A DNA stretch of 64,000 bases from an uncultured Dehalococcoidia bacterium (GCA_958295865.1 CATQHF010000003.1:248001-312000), one strand, 5' to 3'; positions 36,680 to 45,889 are shown, numbered from the stretch's first letter. Notes: generated from the sequence alone by a model not told the origin. Made by a program: numbers and translations.

Positions 36680-37581
36680 TCCGCCGCCTCGGATACTGCC
36701 CCTTCCGCCCTGAACTCCGCGATAAGCCGTTGCAGCCGCGCCGCGTCATTTGAGGGCAGCGCGAGCCTGGGAGGGCGCGGCTCGCCGATGGGCATGCCCA
36801 CGGCAGCCATAGCGCACTTGGTCGCCGACACATACTTGTCGCCCGCGATGGCGTTCAGCAGCGGTATCATCCGATTGTACAGGCGCAGCGCCTCAGCGTG
36901 TCTGCCGGCGTCCATCAGGTCGCAGACTGCCGCCGACTCCGCAGGCAGAAAATTGCCGATGACCGACACATAGCCTTTCGCGCCCGCCGCCAGCGACTCA
37001 AACGGATGGTAGCCCGCAAAGACCGACACGCGGTCGTTGCTGACGCGGTGAATCTCCCGCACGCGCGATATGTCGCCGCTCGATTCCTTGATATAGCGCA
37101 GGTTCTCCAGAGTTCCAAGCCTTGCCACGAACTCCGGGCGCAGATCGACATTCGCCGTATTCGGGTTGTTATAGACCATGATAGGGATGGATACGGCGTC
37201 GCTGATGCGGCGAAAGTGCTCGAAAAGCTCGTCCTCCGTCGGGCTGGAGTAGTACGGCGAGATAATCATCAGCCCGTCCGCGCCGATTGTCTGCGCCTCC
37301 ACCGAATAGCGCACCGCCTTATCCGTCCACTCGTCCGCCGTGCCGATGAGCGTCGGAACGCGCCCGTCGGCGGCATCAACCACCGTCTCCACAATCTGAG
37401 TGCGCTCGTCGTCGCTGACAGACAGGAACTCGCCCGTGCTGCCAAGCGGAATAAGTCCATGCGAACCGCTTTCGATCTGCCAGTCAACAAGGCGGCGCAG
37501 AGCGTCCGTGTCGATGCCGCGCCCGCCCGGCGTGAACGGCGTAGCAAGAACGGTATGGCTGCCGCGAAAAATTTTGTCCAT
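36676..37581 (-). CDS. Dihydrodipicolinate synthase-family lyase
   Basis: About 301 residues, class I aldolase fold. GSTGEFLSVSDDER substrate loop, ISPYYSSPTEDELFEHF with the catalytic Tyr, and LRYIKESSGD with the Schiff-base Lys. Position away from lysine genes and divergence of the family mean it may be a different pyruvate-dependent aldolase. ATG 37581 with GGGAG upstream is preferred over 37632. Confidence 0.88.
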   Translation of the reverse strand: MDKIFRGSHTVLATPFTPGGRGIDTDALRRLVDWQIESGSHGLIPLGSTGEFLSVSDDERTQIVETVVDAADGRVPTLIGTADEWTDKAVRYSVEAQTIGADGLMIISPYYSSPTEDELFEHFRRISDAVSIPIMVYNNPNTANVDLRPEFVARLGTLENLRYIKESSGDISRVREIHRVSNDRVSVFAGYHPFESLAAGAKGYVSVIGNFLPAESAAVCDLMDAGRHAEALRLYNRMIPLLNAIAGDKYVSATKCAMAAVGMPIGEPRPPRLALPSNDAARLQRLIAEFRAEGAVSEAAD

Positions 37582-37627
37582 TGGTGCATACTCCCATGGG
37601 TTTTGTCTAGGTTGTGTGTACATTTGC

Positions 37628-37754
37628 GTCATTCCTGCGAAAGAACGTCACCCCTGCGGAAGCAGGGGCAGGAATCCAGCGCTTTGGGATTGCCTAAAAT
37701 ATGCGAAAGTGCCTGCATTATGAGGTTCTGGATTCCCGTTTTCACGGGAATGAC
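37628..37754. repeat. Paired REP-like palindromes
   Basis: Same two-hairpin arrangement as at 1416-1517, in the opposite order: GTCATTCCTGCGAAAG... first and TTCCCGTTTTCACGGGAATG last, with GAATCCAGC and CCTAAAATATGCGAAAG between. Confidence 0.72.
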
Positions 37755-37809
37755 GAGATGAAAAGTCAGAATGTCAACAGAACCTAGCAGGATGGACAGG
37801 AATTTGGGA

Positions 37810-38832
37810 TTAGCGCAGGCGAACTTTGAATTGGGCGGGGTCTTGGCCTGTGTGCTCAATGACCAATTGGGCGTTTTCGACGAGTTGTCTTGCGTTGTTC
37901 TGCGCTTCTACATAAAAATGACTTCTTTCCGCCGAATTTGGTTTTGATTGTCGAAAATCTTCTCCTGTTGGATGTTTAGGTTCATAGGAAACTATGTACC
38001 TTGCAGCGCCTCTAGGACTCTTGATGGGCAAGTCGCTAGAGTTCAAGTATTTGTTGTCCCATAACCAACGGGTTATATCCTCGATTAGTTGCGCCCAAGA
38101 AGTGGTGTCCTTTTGCGAATCGTCTGGGAACATCATCGCAGCAGGTTTATTGCCTGTTGGTGCGAGTTCCGAAAGTGGTGTCCATTCACCGGTCTTGCTT
38201 ATAGTGGTATGTGTTTGTTGGACGGTAGGGGTGTTAGGTGCTGCGGATGGTGCGCGAATTACCGTATTAGGTTGCGATGGGGGAGAACTGGGCGATGCGG
38301 CAGGCGTCTGCGTGTTGCTTTCAAATCCTAGAACTGGAACTTGCCCCGCGCTCACAATTCCGTCCTGTACGCTGTGCCGCCAAAGCGCCATTGCTTTCAA
38401 GCATGTCATTGGGGGCGACTGCTCTATGTCGAACTGCACTGTCAGTTTTTCGGCGATTGGAGCCATCTTGTGCGTTTCATAAATCTCCCATTGCCCGCCG
38501 TCCGTCACGGCAAAGTAGCCGATGCCGTCTTCGATGCAGTAGCCGATGCCTTGAGACGCAGCTTCATGCAGCGGCGTTCCCAACTTCTTGGCTTCCACCA
38601 TTATCACAGGCTTACCATTATGCAGCAGCGCGTAGTCTGCGTACCCCCTGCCTAGCCTGTATTCAGGCATGACCAGCGCGGGATCTTCTGTATTCCAGCC
38701 GAGTTCGCGCAGCAGCGGGTCGATAAGCGCGGCGCGTGTGAGGGCTTCGCTCTGTCTGAGCGCTGCGCCGTGTTCGTCAATGCGACTTTGCAGGGTTTCG
38801 ACGAGTTCCAGCAGGCTTTCCAAAGGCATCAT
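37810..38832 (-). CDS. Orphan protein with type I restriction HsdR N-terminal-like nuclease domain
   Basis: 340 residues. Residues about 30-150 resemble the HsdR_N nuclease domain: LIDPLLRELGWNTEDP, YADYALLHNGKPVIMVEAKK with the Asp...Glu-x-Lys catalytic set, and QGIGYCIEDGIGYFAVTDG. A Pro/Ser/Thr linker (about 175-225) leads to a C-terminal domain (about 245-340) ending FKVRLR that I do not recognise. No helicase, hsdM or hsdS gene is near, so this is not a type I system. It could be a stand-alone nuclease or DNA-binding protein. AAAGGA precedes the start. Confidence 0.8.
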   Translation of the reverse strand: MMPLESLLELVETLQSRIDEHGAALRQSEALTRAALIDPLLRELGWNTEDPALVMPEYRLGRGYADYALLHNGKPVIMVEAKKLGTPLHEAASQGIGYCIEDGIGYFAVTDGGQWEIYETHKMAPIAEKLTVQFDIEQSPPMTCLKAMALWRHSVQDGIVSAGQVPVLGFESNTQTPAASPSSPPSQPNTVIRAPSAAPNTPTVQQTHTTISKTGEWTPLSELAPTGNKPAAMMFPDDSQKDTTSWAQLIEDITRWLWDNKYLNSSDLPIKSPRGAARYIVSYEPKHPTGEDFRQSKPNSAERSHFYVEAQNNARQLVENAQLVIEHTGQDPAQFKVRLR

Positions 38833-38851
38833 GTGTTCCTTTCACTAGCAA

Positions 38852-39088
38852 TCATTTGCCACCCGCTCCCTCTGTGATGGCGCGCTCCATGTCTTCGAGG
38901 GTGACGGGCGCGCCTTCGCGCTTCAGAGCGCCGTACAGCCTGCTGATAGGGCGCATCCCAATCATGCGGACTTCACCGCCATCCAAAATCACATACCTCA
39001 CACGACCGCCCGCTTGCACGGACAGCGCCTCGCGCACGGCATCGGGCAATGTAGTCTGCCCTCTATCGGTGATAATCGACTCAATCAT
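38852..39088 (-). CDS. AbrB/SpoVT-like DNA-binding regulator
   Basis: 78 residues from ATG 39088. MIESIITDRGQTTLPDAVRE and VRYVILDGGEVRM form a swapped-hairpin AbrB domain. No toxin gene is adjacent, so it is not clearly an antitoxin. The frame is open to 39244, but the extra residues would overlap the nudC start. It ends 19 bp before the HsdR_N gene, and both may be co-transcribed. Confidence 0.8.
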   Translation of the reverse strand: MIESIITDRGQTTLPDAVREALSVQAGGRVRYVILDGGEVRMIGMRPISRLYGALKREGAPVTLEDMERAITEGAGGK

Positions 39089-39231
39089 CGGAGTGAAACC
39101 CCTTATCGCAATGTGATTGCCCTTTCGCCATTGGTTGCGGGGATTATAGCATGGCGTCGTTGCGGTTATGTATAATCGCTTGGATGCGGCGCGGTCGCGT
39201 CTGATTGACGGGTATGTAAGGAGTGTAGCCA

Positions 39232-40149
39232 TTGAGGAAGCCACATGTGTTTGCGGGCAATCCGCTGGATAGGGGCGAGCGTGAGCGGCGCGATGAGGAC
39301 TGGATAGAGGCGCGGGCGCAAGACCCGCAGAGCCGCTTTCTGCCTTTCAACTCGCTGAATGTGCTGCTGGGCGGCGATGCGGAGGCGAAGCTAGGCTGGC
39401 TGTCCCCAAGCGCCATCCCGTCCTGCGGCGCGGTGAGTACCCCAACTATGCTAGGCATCCTGGACGGCATAACCCACTTCACCATAGAGGTGAACGACGA
39501 CGCTGCCGCATCCATCGAGCGAGATACGGCGATGCGCTTCGAGGATTGCAGGGCGGCGGGCGAGGCGCTGTCCGGGCAGGAAGGCGGCATCGTGGCGCAG
39601 GCGCGGGCGCAGCTCGACTGGCATCGCCGCCACCGCTACTGCTCCGTGTGCGGTCAGCCGTCCGAGAAGCGGCGCGGCGGCCAGGTGCGGCAATGCCCCG
39701 GCTGCAACGCGCAGCACTTCCCGCGCACCGACCCCGTAATCATCATGGTCGTCATCGACGGCGAGCGTGACCGCTGCCTGCTGGGGCAATCGCGCGGGCG
39801 GCTGTCGCGCATGCGTATGTACTCCGCGCTCGCCGGCTTTATGGACCAGGGCGAGGCGATAGAAGAAGCGGTCGCGCGCGAGGTGATGGAGGAGGCGGGC
39901 ATACGGGTGAAGAATGTGCGCTACCACTCGTCGCAGCCTTGGCCATTCCCCTCGTCGCTGATGATAGGCTGCATCGCCGAAGCCGCCACCACCGACATAA
40001 ACATGGACAACGAAGAGATGACCGATGTGCAGTGGTTCGAGCGCTCCGAGGTGCTCCTCGCGCTCGAAGGCAAGAGCGAGCGACTGACCGTGCCCGCGCC
40101 CATCGCCATCGCGCACCACCTCATCAAGGCGTGGGCGTACAATGAGTGA
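39232..40149 (+). CDS. nudC: NAD(+) diphosphatase
   Basis: 305 residues. Zinc ribbon CSVCGQPSEKRRGGQVRQCPGC (four cysteines), Nudix box GFMDQGEAIEEAVAREVMEEAGI, and the NudC-specific SQPWPFPSSLM. NudC hydrolyses NAD(H) and can remove NAD caps from RNA. TTG 39232 with AAGGAG eight bases upstream is the start. Divergent from the AbrB-like gene. Confidence 0.94.
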   Translation: MRKPHVFAGNPLDRGERERRDEDWIEARAQDPQSRFLPFNSLNVLLGGDAEAKLGWLSPSAIPSCGAVSTPTMLGILDGITHFTIEVNDDAAASIERDTAMRFEDCRAAGEALSGQEGGIVAQARAQLDWHRRHRYCSVCGQPSEKRRGGQVRQCPGCNAQHFPRTDPVIIMVVIDGERDRCLLGQSRGRLSRMRMYSALAGFMDQGEAIEEAVAREVMEEAGIRVKNVRYHSSQPWPFPSSLMIGCIAEAATTDINMDNEEMTDVQWFERSEVLLALEGKSERLTVPAPIAIAHHLIKAWAYNE

Positions 40150-40176
40150 GTCCGGGGCTTCCAAGAGGGACGCGAG

Positions 40177-40566
40177 GTGTATGCAATGAAGCCAAGCGAG
40201 ATAGTATTCGATGTAACCGAATCGCCCGACGGCAGTTTCGAGGCAAAAGCCATCGGCTACAGCATATTCACGCTAGGCGACTCCTGGGACGACCTTAAGT
40301 TCATGGTCAAAGACGCCGTCCTCTGCCACTTCGACCCCGATGAGATGCCTAGCCATGTGGACATTCGCGTCATTCCCACTCGCTCACCCGTCATTCCGAA
40401 CCCTCCCCCCTGTCACTCCGAGCGCAGCGTGCGCCAACCCTGTCATTCCCGCTCGCTCACCTGTCATTCCGAACCTTCCCCTGTCATTCCGAACGCAGTG
40501 AGGAATCTAAAATCTCAATCCGCCCACAATCCCCCGATTTCACATTCCTCGCCGCCCTCGGAATGA
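40177..40566 (+). CDS. Small protein with HicB-like N-terminus and repeat-encoded tail
   Basis: 129 residues. The first 62 (EIVFDVTESPDGSFEAKAIG, SIFTLGDSWDDLKFMVKDA) resemble short HicB-like/2-oxoisovalerate-dehydrogenase-like proteins that normally end near an RVI motif. The rest is translation of REP-like DNA (CHSERSV..., CHSEPSPVIP...). The repeat invasion has apparently overwritten the original stop codon. ATG 40186 (MKPSE) is the likely start; the frame shown begins at GTG/TTG-like 40177. Confidence 0.6.
   Translation: MYAMKPSEIVFDVTESPDGSFEAKAIGYSIFTLGDSWDDLKFMVKDAVLCHFDPDEMPSHVDIRVIPTRSPVIPNPPPCHSERSVRQPCHSRSLTCHSEPSPVIPNAVRNLKSQSAHNPPISHSSPPSE
40380..40565. repeat. Cluster of CATTCC-type repeats inside a reading frame
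   Basis: At least five tandem variants of the GTCATTCC(C/G) repeat, including CATTCCGAACGCAGTGAGGA, within 190 bp. They form the 3' half of the preceding small gene. Confidence 0.7.
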
Positions 40567-40701
40567 CAGGAACAAATCGCTGCGCGCATCGGGGAATGGC
40601 GTGCCTGCGTCATCCAAAATATCGCTGTCAGTATAACACCGAAATCTATCGTCCGAAAAATCGCGCTCAACGGCACGGGCGGCGGCAACTCTGGAATACC
40701 C

Positions 40702-43290
40702 CTACTCCCGAAAGGGGAATCCGACCTTCCAGAGTTGTCCCTCGTCAGGGATGTACTGCCCCGTGCTGATGTTGGCGATGGCGTATTCGGGAAGCGGGAT
40801 AGTCGCTAGGCACTTCCCGTCGAACATCACGCCAGAGTTGCCAAAGTCAAAATCCAGATTGTCGAACTCGTACTGCTTGCGGTCGTCGGGTAGGTCATTC
40901 AGGTCGTCGGGGGTGATATGCAGAAAGAAGCGCGCTTCCACGTCGGCAGGGGCGCATGGCTGCTTGGTGTAGGTGAGCGCGTTCTCTGCAAGATAGATGT
41001 CGAATGTCGAGCGGGCTGCCGGCTCGTTGGACACGATTGACTGGTATCTTTCCTGGATGGCGGCATCTTTGGCGCTGCTGATGAAAGGGAACTCGGCCTT
41101 CCAGATTTGCCCCTCGTCAGGGGTGTACTGCCCCGTTCTGATGTTGGCGATGGCGTATTCGGGAAGCGGGATAGTCGCCATGCACTTCCCGTCGAACATT
41201 ACGCCAGAGTTGCCAAAGTCAAAATCCAGATTGTCGAACTCGTACTGCTTGCGGTCGTCGGGTAGGTCGTTCAGGTCGGCGGGGGTGATGTGCAGAAAGA
41301 AGGGCGCTTCTATGTCGGTGGGGGCGCATGGCTGCTTGGCGTAGGTGAGCGTGTTCTCCGCAAGATAGATGTCGAATGTTGAGCGGGCTGCCGGTTCGCC
41401 GATGTCGCCGGACACGATTGACTGGTATCTTTCCTCGATGGCGGCATCTTTGGCGCTGCTGATGAAAGGGAACTCCACCTTCCAGAGTTGCCCTTCGTGA
41501 GGGATGTACTGCCCCGTTCTGATGTTGGCGATGGCGTATTCGGGGAGGGGGACAGTCACTATGCACTTCCCATTGAGCATCACGCCGTGGTCGTGAAAAA
41601 AGTCGAAGTCCAGGTTGTCGAACTCATACCGCTTACGGTCGTCGGGTAGGTCGTTCATGTCGGCGGGGACGATGTGCAGGAAGAAGCGCGCTTTGGTATC
41701 TGTCCTGACGCAGGTCTCTTTGAAGTATATCAGCCTGCCTTCGCTGATATAGACATCGTAGTTGGAGCGGCCGACCGCCGCGCCAAATTCGCCGGACGCG
41801 ATTGATTCGTACAGCGCTTCAAGCGCGCCGCTATCCACCACAATACTCACTTCCCAGCGTCTCTCTGAGTAGTCGTACTGTCCGGTGTTGATGTGAGCGA
41901 TGGGGTATTCCGGGAGTGGAACGCTGCCTAGGCACTTCCCGTCGAACCTCCACCCGTACCAGTCAAGGTGGAAAATCTGCGTGCCAAGTCCATATTGCCC
42001 TCTGTCGTCCGGGAGTGCGTACACGCTGACGGGAGTGATGCGTAGAAAGAACCGCCCCCGCATATCCTTGGGCGTACATTCTTCTTTGTAGTAGATGAGC
42101 CGGTCGTTTGTCAGATAGATGTCGAAGTCGGCTCGGATTGCCGGTTCGCCGTAAGCGCCTGTCGCTACGGGGCGGTAGGCTGTCTCGATTGTGGCTGCTT
42201 CGGCTCTAGCGCTGAAAAACTGGAGAAGAGTCAAACCGATGCTGCCCATTGTTACAAGAGAGCATACCACCAGCAGAGGCGAACTCAGGAATGCCCTGAC
42301 AGGGGTGGGGTCCGGTGGCTTGGGAGACGCCGGAGCGCTCCTTGAGAGTCTCTTGATGCCGCTCAACAACGGCAACGGCAGCCGCTTGCCCGCCGACTTC
42401 AGCTCGATGGATACTGCCGCGATCTTGTGCCGCGCTGCTTCCTGAGCCAGCAGCAGCTCGAGGGCGTAGAAGAGGCAGAAGATGCTGGTCAGATACTCTC
42501 TTATCTCATGCACTCTCAAGAATCTGTTGTGCCCGTCCATATATGAAACGGCTAACACTACGATTGCGGTAGAAGCGGTAGCGATGAACAATGCGGCTTG
42601 CCCGCGCAACAAGGCGAAGATGCCCAAAAGCAGCAACAGATATTTCGGCGCGCTGAAGATGAAAGGCGGCAAATCAAGTCCTGTGCCGGCTCGATAGGAC
42701 GCCATCACGATAAACCCCAGCGCCAGCAGTATTGATGGCAATGGGATGGCAAAAAGCGCATATTTGCGGCAAAAGAAGGCAACGCAAGTTATGCTGCACA
42801 GCGTAAGCCCTCCATATAGATAGGCTGCGGCAAATGGTCCCCAAAAGCCGTCGATGTTGTGGACATTGAATTGGTTGACGGTATTCAGCGGTATCAGGAA
42901 GTCGGGCGTGGCGAAGTTAAAAATGCGCTGTCCCCAGCTGATTTCCTCGCCGGCGGCGAACACCATCACGATACCGCCGAGGATATAGACTCCGCGCCGC
43001 CACGAACTGCGTTCTGCCGCAGCCGTGAAGAACAGCAGGACGCCCGTCAGCAGGAACAGCGCGACGGTGATGTTTTCCACCCAGGAGTCTTCTTGTAACA
43101 GCGCAAAGTGGTTCCATGGCTGAGCAAATAAGAGCCAGCCTAAGAACATCATATTCGCGCAGATGCAGAGGTAGCCGAGGGCGGAAACGCCGCCGCCTAG
43201 CCATTTGGCCTCCCCTGTACTTATGTTCTGTGAATACGCGGAGATAGCCCGCCTAAGGCTATTCAGGGTAGAGGTGTTTGGTGGTGTCAT
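40702..43290 (-). CDS. Nine-helix membrane protein with four two-cysteine repeat domains
   Basis: 862 residues. N-terminus MTPPNTSTLNSLRRAISAYSQNISTG, then about nine predicted helices (about 38-350) with the invariant FAAGEEISWGQRIFNFATPDF and HNIDGFW motifs. A last helix (about 330-350) is followed by four copies of one domain, at about residues 362-482, 484-608, 611-735 and 737-862. Each has FDIYL, a Cys about 20 residues on, FFLHI, DLPDDR, FDNLDFDF, DGKC and PLPEYAIANI. Two cysteines per copy suggest disulfides and an outside location. Four copies is the most in this window. No ribosome site is visible. I do not recognise the domain by name. Confidence 0.8.
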   Translation of the reverse strand: MTPPNTSTLNSLRRAISAYSQNISTGEAKWLGGGVSALGYLCICANMMFLGWLLFAQPWNHFALLQEDSWVENITVALFLLTGVLLFFTAAAERSSWRRGVYILGGIVMVFAAGEEISWGQRIFNFATPDFLIPLNTVNQFNVHNIDGFWGPFAAAYLYGGLTLCSITCVAFFCRKYALFAIPLPSILLALGFIVMASYRAGTGLDLPPFIFSAPKYLLLLLGIFALLRGQAALFIATASTAIVVLAVSYMDGHNRFLRVHEIREYLTSIFCLFYALELLLAQEAARHKIAAVSIELKSAGKRLPLPLLSGIKRLSRSAPASPKPPDPTPVRAFLSSPLLVVCSLVTMGSIGLTLLQFFSARAEAATIETAYRPVATGAYGEPAIRADFDIYLTNDRLIYYKEECTPKDMRGRFFLRITPVSVYALPDDRGQYGLGTQIFHLDWYGWRFDGKCLGSVPLPEYPIAHINTGQYDYSERRWEVSIVVDSGALEALYESIASGEFGAAVGRSNYDVYISEGRLIYFKETCVRTDTKARFFLHIVPADMNDLPDDRKRYEFDNLDFDFFHDHGVMLNGKCIVTVPLPEYAIANIRTGQYIPHEGQLWKVEFPFISSAKDAAIEERYQSIVSGDIGEPAARSTFDIYLAENTLTYAKQPCAPTDIEAPFFLHITPADLNDLPDDRKQYEFDNLDFDFGNSGVMFDGKCMATIPLPEYAIANIRTGQYTPDEGQIWKAEFPFISSAKDAAIQERYQSIVSNEPAARSTFDIYLAENALTYTKQPCAPADVEARFFLHITPDDLNDLPDDRKQYEFDNLDFDFGNSGVMFDGKCLATIPLPEYAIANISTGQYIPDEGQLWKVGFPFRE

Positions 43291-43418
43291 GCTTTTTGGA
43301 GTGGGGTTGCGCTAATCGCGGCTGCGCGCATCGGGGAATGGCATGCCTGCATCATCTGAAATATCACTGTCAGTATAACACCGAAATCTATCGTCTGAAA
43401 AATCGCGCTCAATAGGAC
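43291..43418. repeat. Duplicated intergenic segment
   Basis: GCGCATCGGGGAATGGCATG (43326 onward) and CAGTATAACACCGAAATCTA (43371 onward) recur at 40593-40660, 50753-50830 and in part at 48508-48550. It sits between a gene start and the 3' end of the next paralogue and shows that the genes were duplicated together with their flanks. Confidence 0.7.
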
Positions 43419-43577
43419 GAGAAAATCGCATTAGTCCCTTCCCCCTTGATGGGGGAAGGTTTCCAGCCTGGCGAGCGAGTCGGTCGCGCCAATTGTCCCT
43501 TCCCCCTTTGGGGGAAGGTTAGGATGGGGGCGAAATTCTTGCCCATCGACGGCTAAACTGTACTAATGCAATTTCTC
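43419..43577. mobile_element. MITE-like element, copy D, with perfect 7-bp target duplication
   Basis: Ends GAGAAAATCGCATTAGT and ACTAATGCAATTTCTC. ATAGGAC is present directly on both sides (43412-43418 and 43578-43584). The corresponding site behind the paralogue at 40702 lacks the element. One internal AGCCTGGCGAGCGAGTCGG block. Confidence 0.9.
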
Positions 43578-43609
43578 ATAGGACGGGCGGCGGCAACCTT
43601 TGAATGCCT

Positions 43610-45787
43610 CTATTCAGTGAAAGGGAACTCCGCCTTCCAAAGCTGTCCCTCGTCAGGGATGTACTGCCCCGTTGTGATGCGGTTGATGGCGTATTCGGGA
43701 AGACTGCGCGTAATGATGCATATCCCGTTACCCAAATACCCGTTGAAACTGAAGTCCAGATTGTCGAATCTGGACTGCTTGCGGTCGTCCGGCAGATCAT
43801 CCATATCGGCGGGGATGATATGCAGAAAGAAGCGCGCTTCCACGTCGTCGGCGGCGCATGGCTGCTTGGTGTAGGTGATCGTGTTCTCCGCAAGATAGAC
43901 GTCGAATGTCGAGCGGGCCGTCGCCTCGCCAAACTCGCCGGACACGATTGACTGGTATCTCTCCTCGATGGCTGCATCTTTGGCGCTACTGCTGGAGGAA
44001 AACTCCACCTTCCAGATTTGTCCCTCGTCAGGGATGAATTGCCCCGTTCTGATATAGTCGATGTCGTATTCGGGAAGCGGGATAGTCGCTATGCACTTCC
44101 CGTCGAACATTACGCCGCGGTTGTGAAAGTCGAAGTCCAAATTGTCGTATCCGTATAGCCAGCGGGATATGGGCAGGTCGCCCCTGCTGGCGGGGATGAT
44201 GTGCAGGAAGAACTGCGCTTCGGTGTCGGCGGGGGCGCATGGCTGCTTGGTGTAGGTCAGCGTGTTTTCCACAAGATAGATGTTGAATGTCGAGCGGGCT
44301 GCCGGCTCGCCGGACACAATTGACTCGTGCAGCGCTTCAAGCGCGCCGCTATTCACCACAATACTCACGTCCCAGCGTCTCTCTGAGTAGTCGTGCTGTC
44401 CGGTGTTGATAAGAGCGATGGGGTATTCCGGGAGTGGAACGCTGCCTAGGCACTTCCCGTCGAACCTCCACCCGTACCAGTCAAGGTAGAAATCCTGCGT
44501 GCCAAGTCCATATTGCCCTCTGTCGTCCGGGAGTGCGTACACGCTGACGGGAGTGATGCGTAGAAAGAACGTCCCCCGCATATCCTTGAGCGTACATTCT
44601 TCTTTGTAGTAGATGAGCCGGTCGTTTGTCAGATAGACATCGAATTTAGAGCGGATTGCCGGTTCGCCGTAAGCGCCTGTCGCTATGGAGCGGTACGCTG
44701 TCTCGATTGTGGCTGCTTCGACTCTATCGTTGAAATACTGGAGAAGAGCCAAGCCGATGCCGCAAACGATTACAAAGAAGCATATCGCCAAGATGGGGGA
44801 CGGCAGGAAACCCATACTTGGGCTTGCGGCGGGTGGGCGTTTGCGGCGGAACGGCAGCGCAATCCCTGTCCGCATGCACATCGCGCTTACGCCGCCGAAC
44901 AATGCCGCCAGCCTGCGCCGCGCCGCTCCCTGAGCCAGCAGCAGTTCGAGAGCGTAGAAGAGGCAGACCACGCCGAACAGATACTCCTGCACCTCATTAA
45001 TTCTGTAGCCAAGACCGACGCCGCGATAGTTTATGTATGAGACGGCTATGAGTAGCGCAAGGCTCGCGGCGGCGGGAATGAACAGACGGGATTTTCGGGA
45101 AAGCAGCGTGTAGATGGCAAAAAGCAGCAGCAAGCCCTTATCCGTGAACGAGATGAAGCCCGGAGTTCTCCCAAAGACTGCTGTCCTATCAACGGACAGC
45201 AGCAGCAGAAAGCACAGCACCAGCAGGATTGACGGCAAGGGAATCCCGAAGAGCCTGTCTTTTCGGAAGAAGGAAGCGGCAAAGGTTATCGCGCACAGCA
45301 GCAGCGTTCCGTACTGGTAGATTTCTTCAAATCTTCTGTGCAGGATATTGATATTGTGGACATTGAATTCGTTCTGATAGTTCACGCCTATCAGGAAGTC
45401 GGGCGTGGCGAAGCCTAATATGCGCTGTCCCCAGCTGATTTCCTCGCCGGCGGCGAACACCATCACGATACCGCCGAGGACATAGACTCTGCGCCGCCAC
45501 AGACTGCGCTCTGCCGCAGCCGTGAAGAACAGCAAGACGCTCGTCAGCATGAACAGCGCGGCGGTAAGATACTCCGCCCCGCGGTCTTCTTGCGTCAGCG
45601 CCGCGAAGAGCCGCGGGTCAATAAGCAGCAAGTAGCTGAACAACAGCATACTCACTCCGACGCAGAGGTAGCCGAAGACGGAAACGCCGCCGCCTAGCCA
45701 TTCACCCCCCCCCGTACTTATGTTCTGTGAATACGCGGAGATAGCCCGCCTAAGGCTGTTCAAAGTGGCGCTGTTTGGTGGGGTCAT
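43610..45787 (-). CDS. Nine-helix membrane protein with three two-cysteine repeat domains
   Basis: 725 residues from MTPPNSATLNSLRRAISAYS (ATG 45787; the frame continues to 45856). Same membrane domain with VFAAGEEISWGQRILGFATPDF and a nine-base poly-G tract (ISTGGGEW) in frame at codon 25-28. Three copies of the two-cysteine domain follow (44720-44370, 44355-43990, 43985-43610). The last copy has a degenerate end (NGICIITRSLPEYAI), losing the DGKC residue order but keeping a Cys. Sits downstream of its homologue's duplicated flank, upstream of the acyl-CoA synthetase operon. Confidence 0.8.
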   Translation of the reverse strand: MTPPNSATLNSLRRAISAYSQNISTGGGEWLGGGVSVFGYLCVGVSMLLFSYLLLIDPRLFAALTQEDRGAEYLTAALFMLTSVLLFFTAAAERSLWRRRVYVLGGIVMVFAAGEEISWGQRILGFATPDFLIGVNYQNEFNVHNINILHRRFEEIYQYGTLLLCAITFAASFFRKDRLFGIPLPSILLVLCFLLLLSVDRTAVFGRTPGFISFTDKGLLLLFAIYTLLSRKSRLFIPAAASLALLIAVSYINYRGVGLGYRINEVQEYLFGVVCLFYALELLLAQGAARRRLAALFGGVSAMCMRTGIALPFRRKRPPAASPSMGFLPSPILAICFFVIVCGIGLALLQYFNDRVEAATIETAYRSIATGAYGEPAIRSKFDVYLTNDRLIYYKEECTLKDMRGTFFLRITPVSVYALPDDRGQYGLGTQDFYLDWYGWRFDGKCLGSVPLPEYPIALINTGQHDYSERRWDVSIVVNSGALEALHESIVSGEPAARSTFNIYLVENTLTYTKQPCAPADTEAQFFLHIIPASRGDLPISRWLYGYDNLDFDFHNRGVMFDGKCIATIPLPEYDIDYIRTGQFIPDEGQIWKVEFSSSSSAKDAAIEERYQSIVSGEFGEATARSTFDVYLAENTITYTKQPCAADDVEARFFLHIIPADMDDLPDDRKQSRFDNLDFSFNGYLGNGICIITRSLPEYAINRITTGQYIPDEGQLWKAEFPFTE
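45705..45713 (-). repeat. Poly-G tract (G9) near gene 5' end
   Basis: Nine G on the coding strand, encoding STGGGE in frame with both the upstream MTPPN start and the membrane domain. It is at the same place as the G11 tract at 6157-6167. A change of length by one or two would truncate the protein near codon 30. Confidence 0.8.
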
Positions 45788-45889
45788 GCGTTTTCGGAGT
45801 GGGGTTGCGCTAGGTTGTGTGAGCAGGAATGACGATATGAAAAGTCTGGCGGGCATTCTCGATAAGCGGCATATTGTATCTCCCGTTGT

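Noticed and set aside
37810..39088. Type I restriction system
   Set aside because: Only the nuclease-like N-terminal domain exists; there is no helicase part, hsdM or hsdS gene nearby.
38852..39088. Toxin-antitoxin pair
   Set aside because: The AbrB-like protein has no recognisable toxin next to it; the neighbouring HsdR_N-type protein is not a known toxin.
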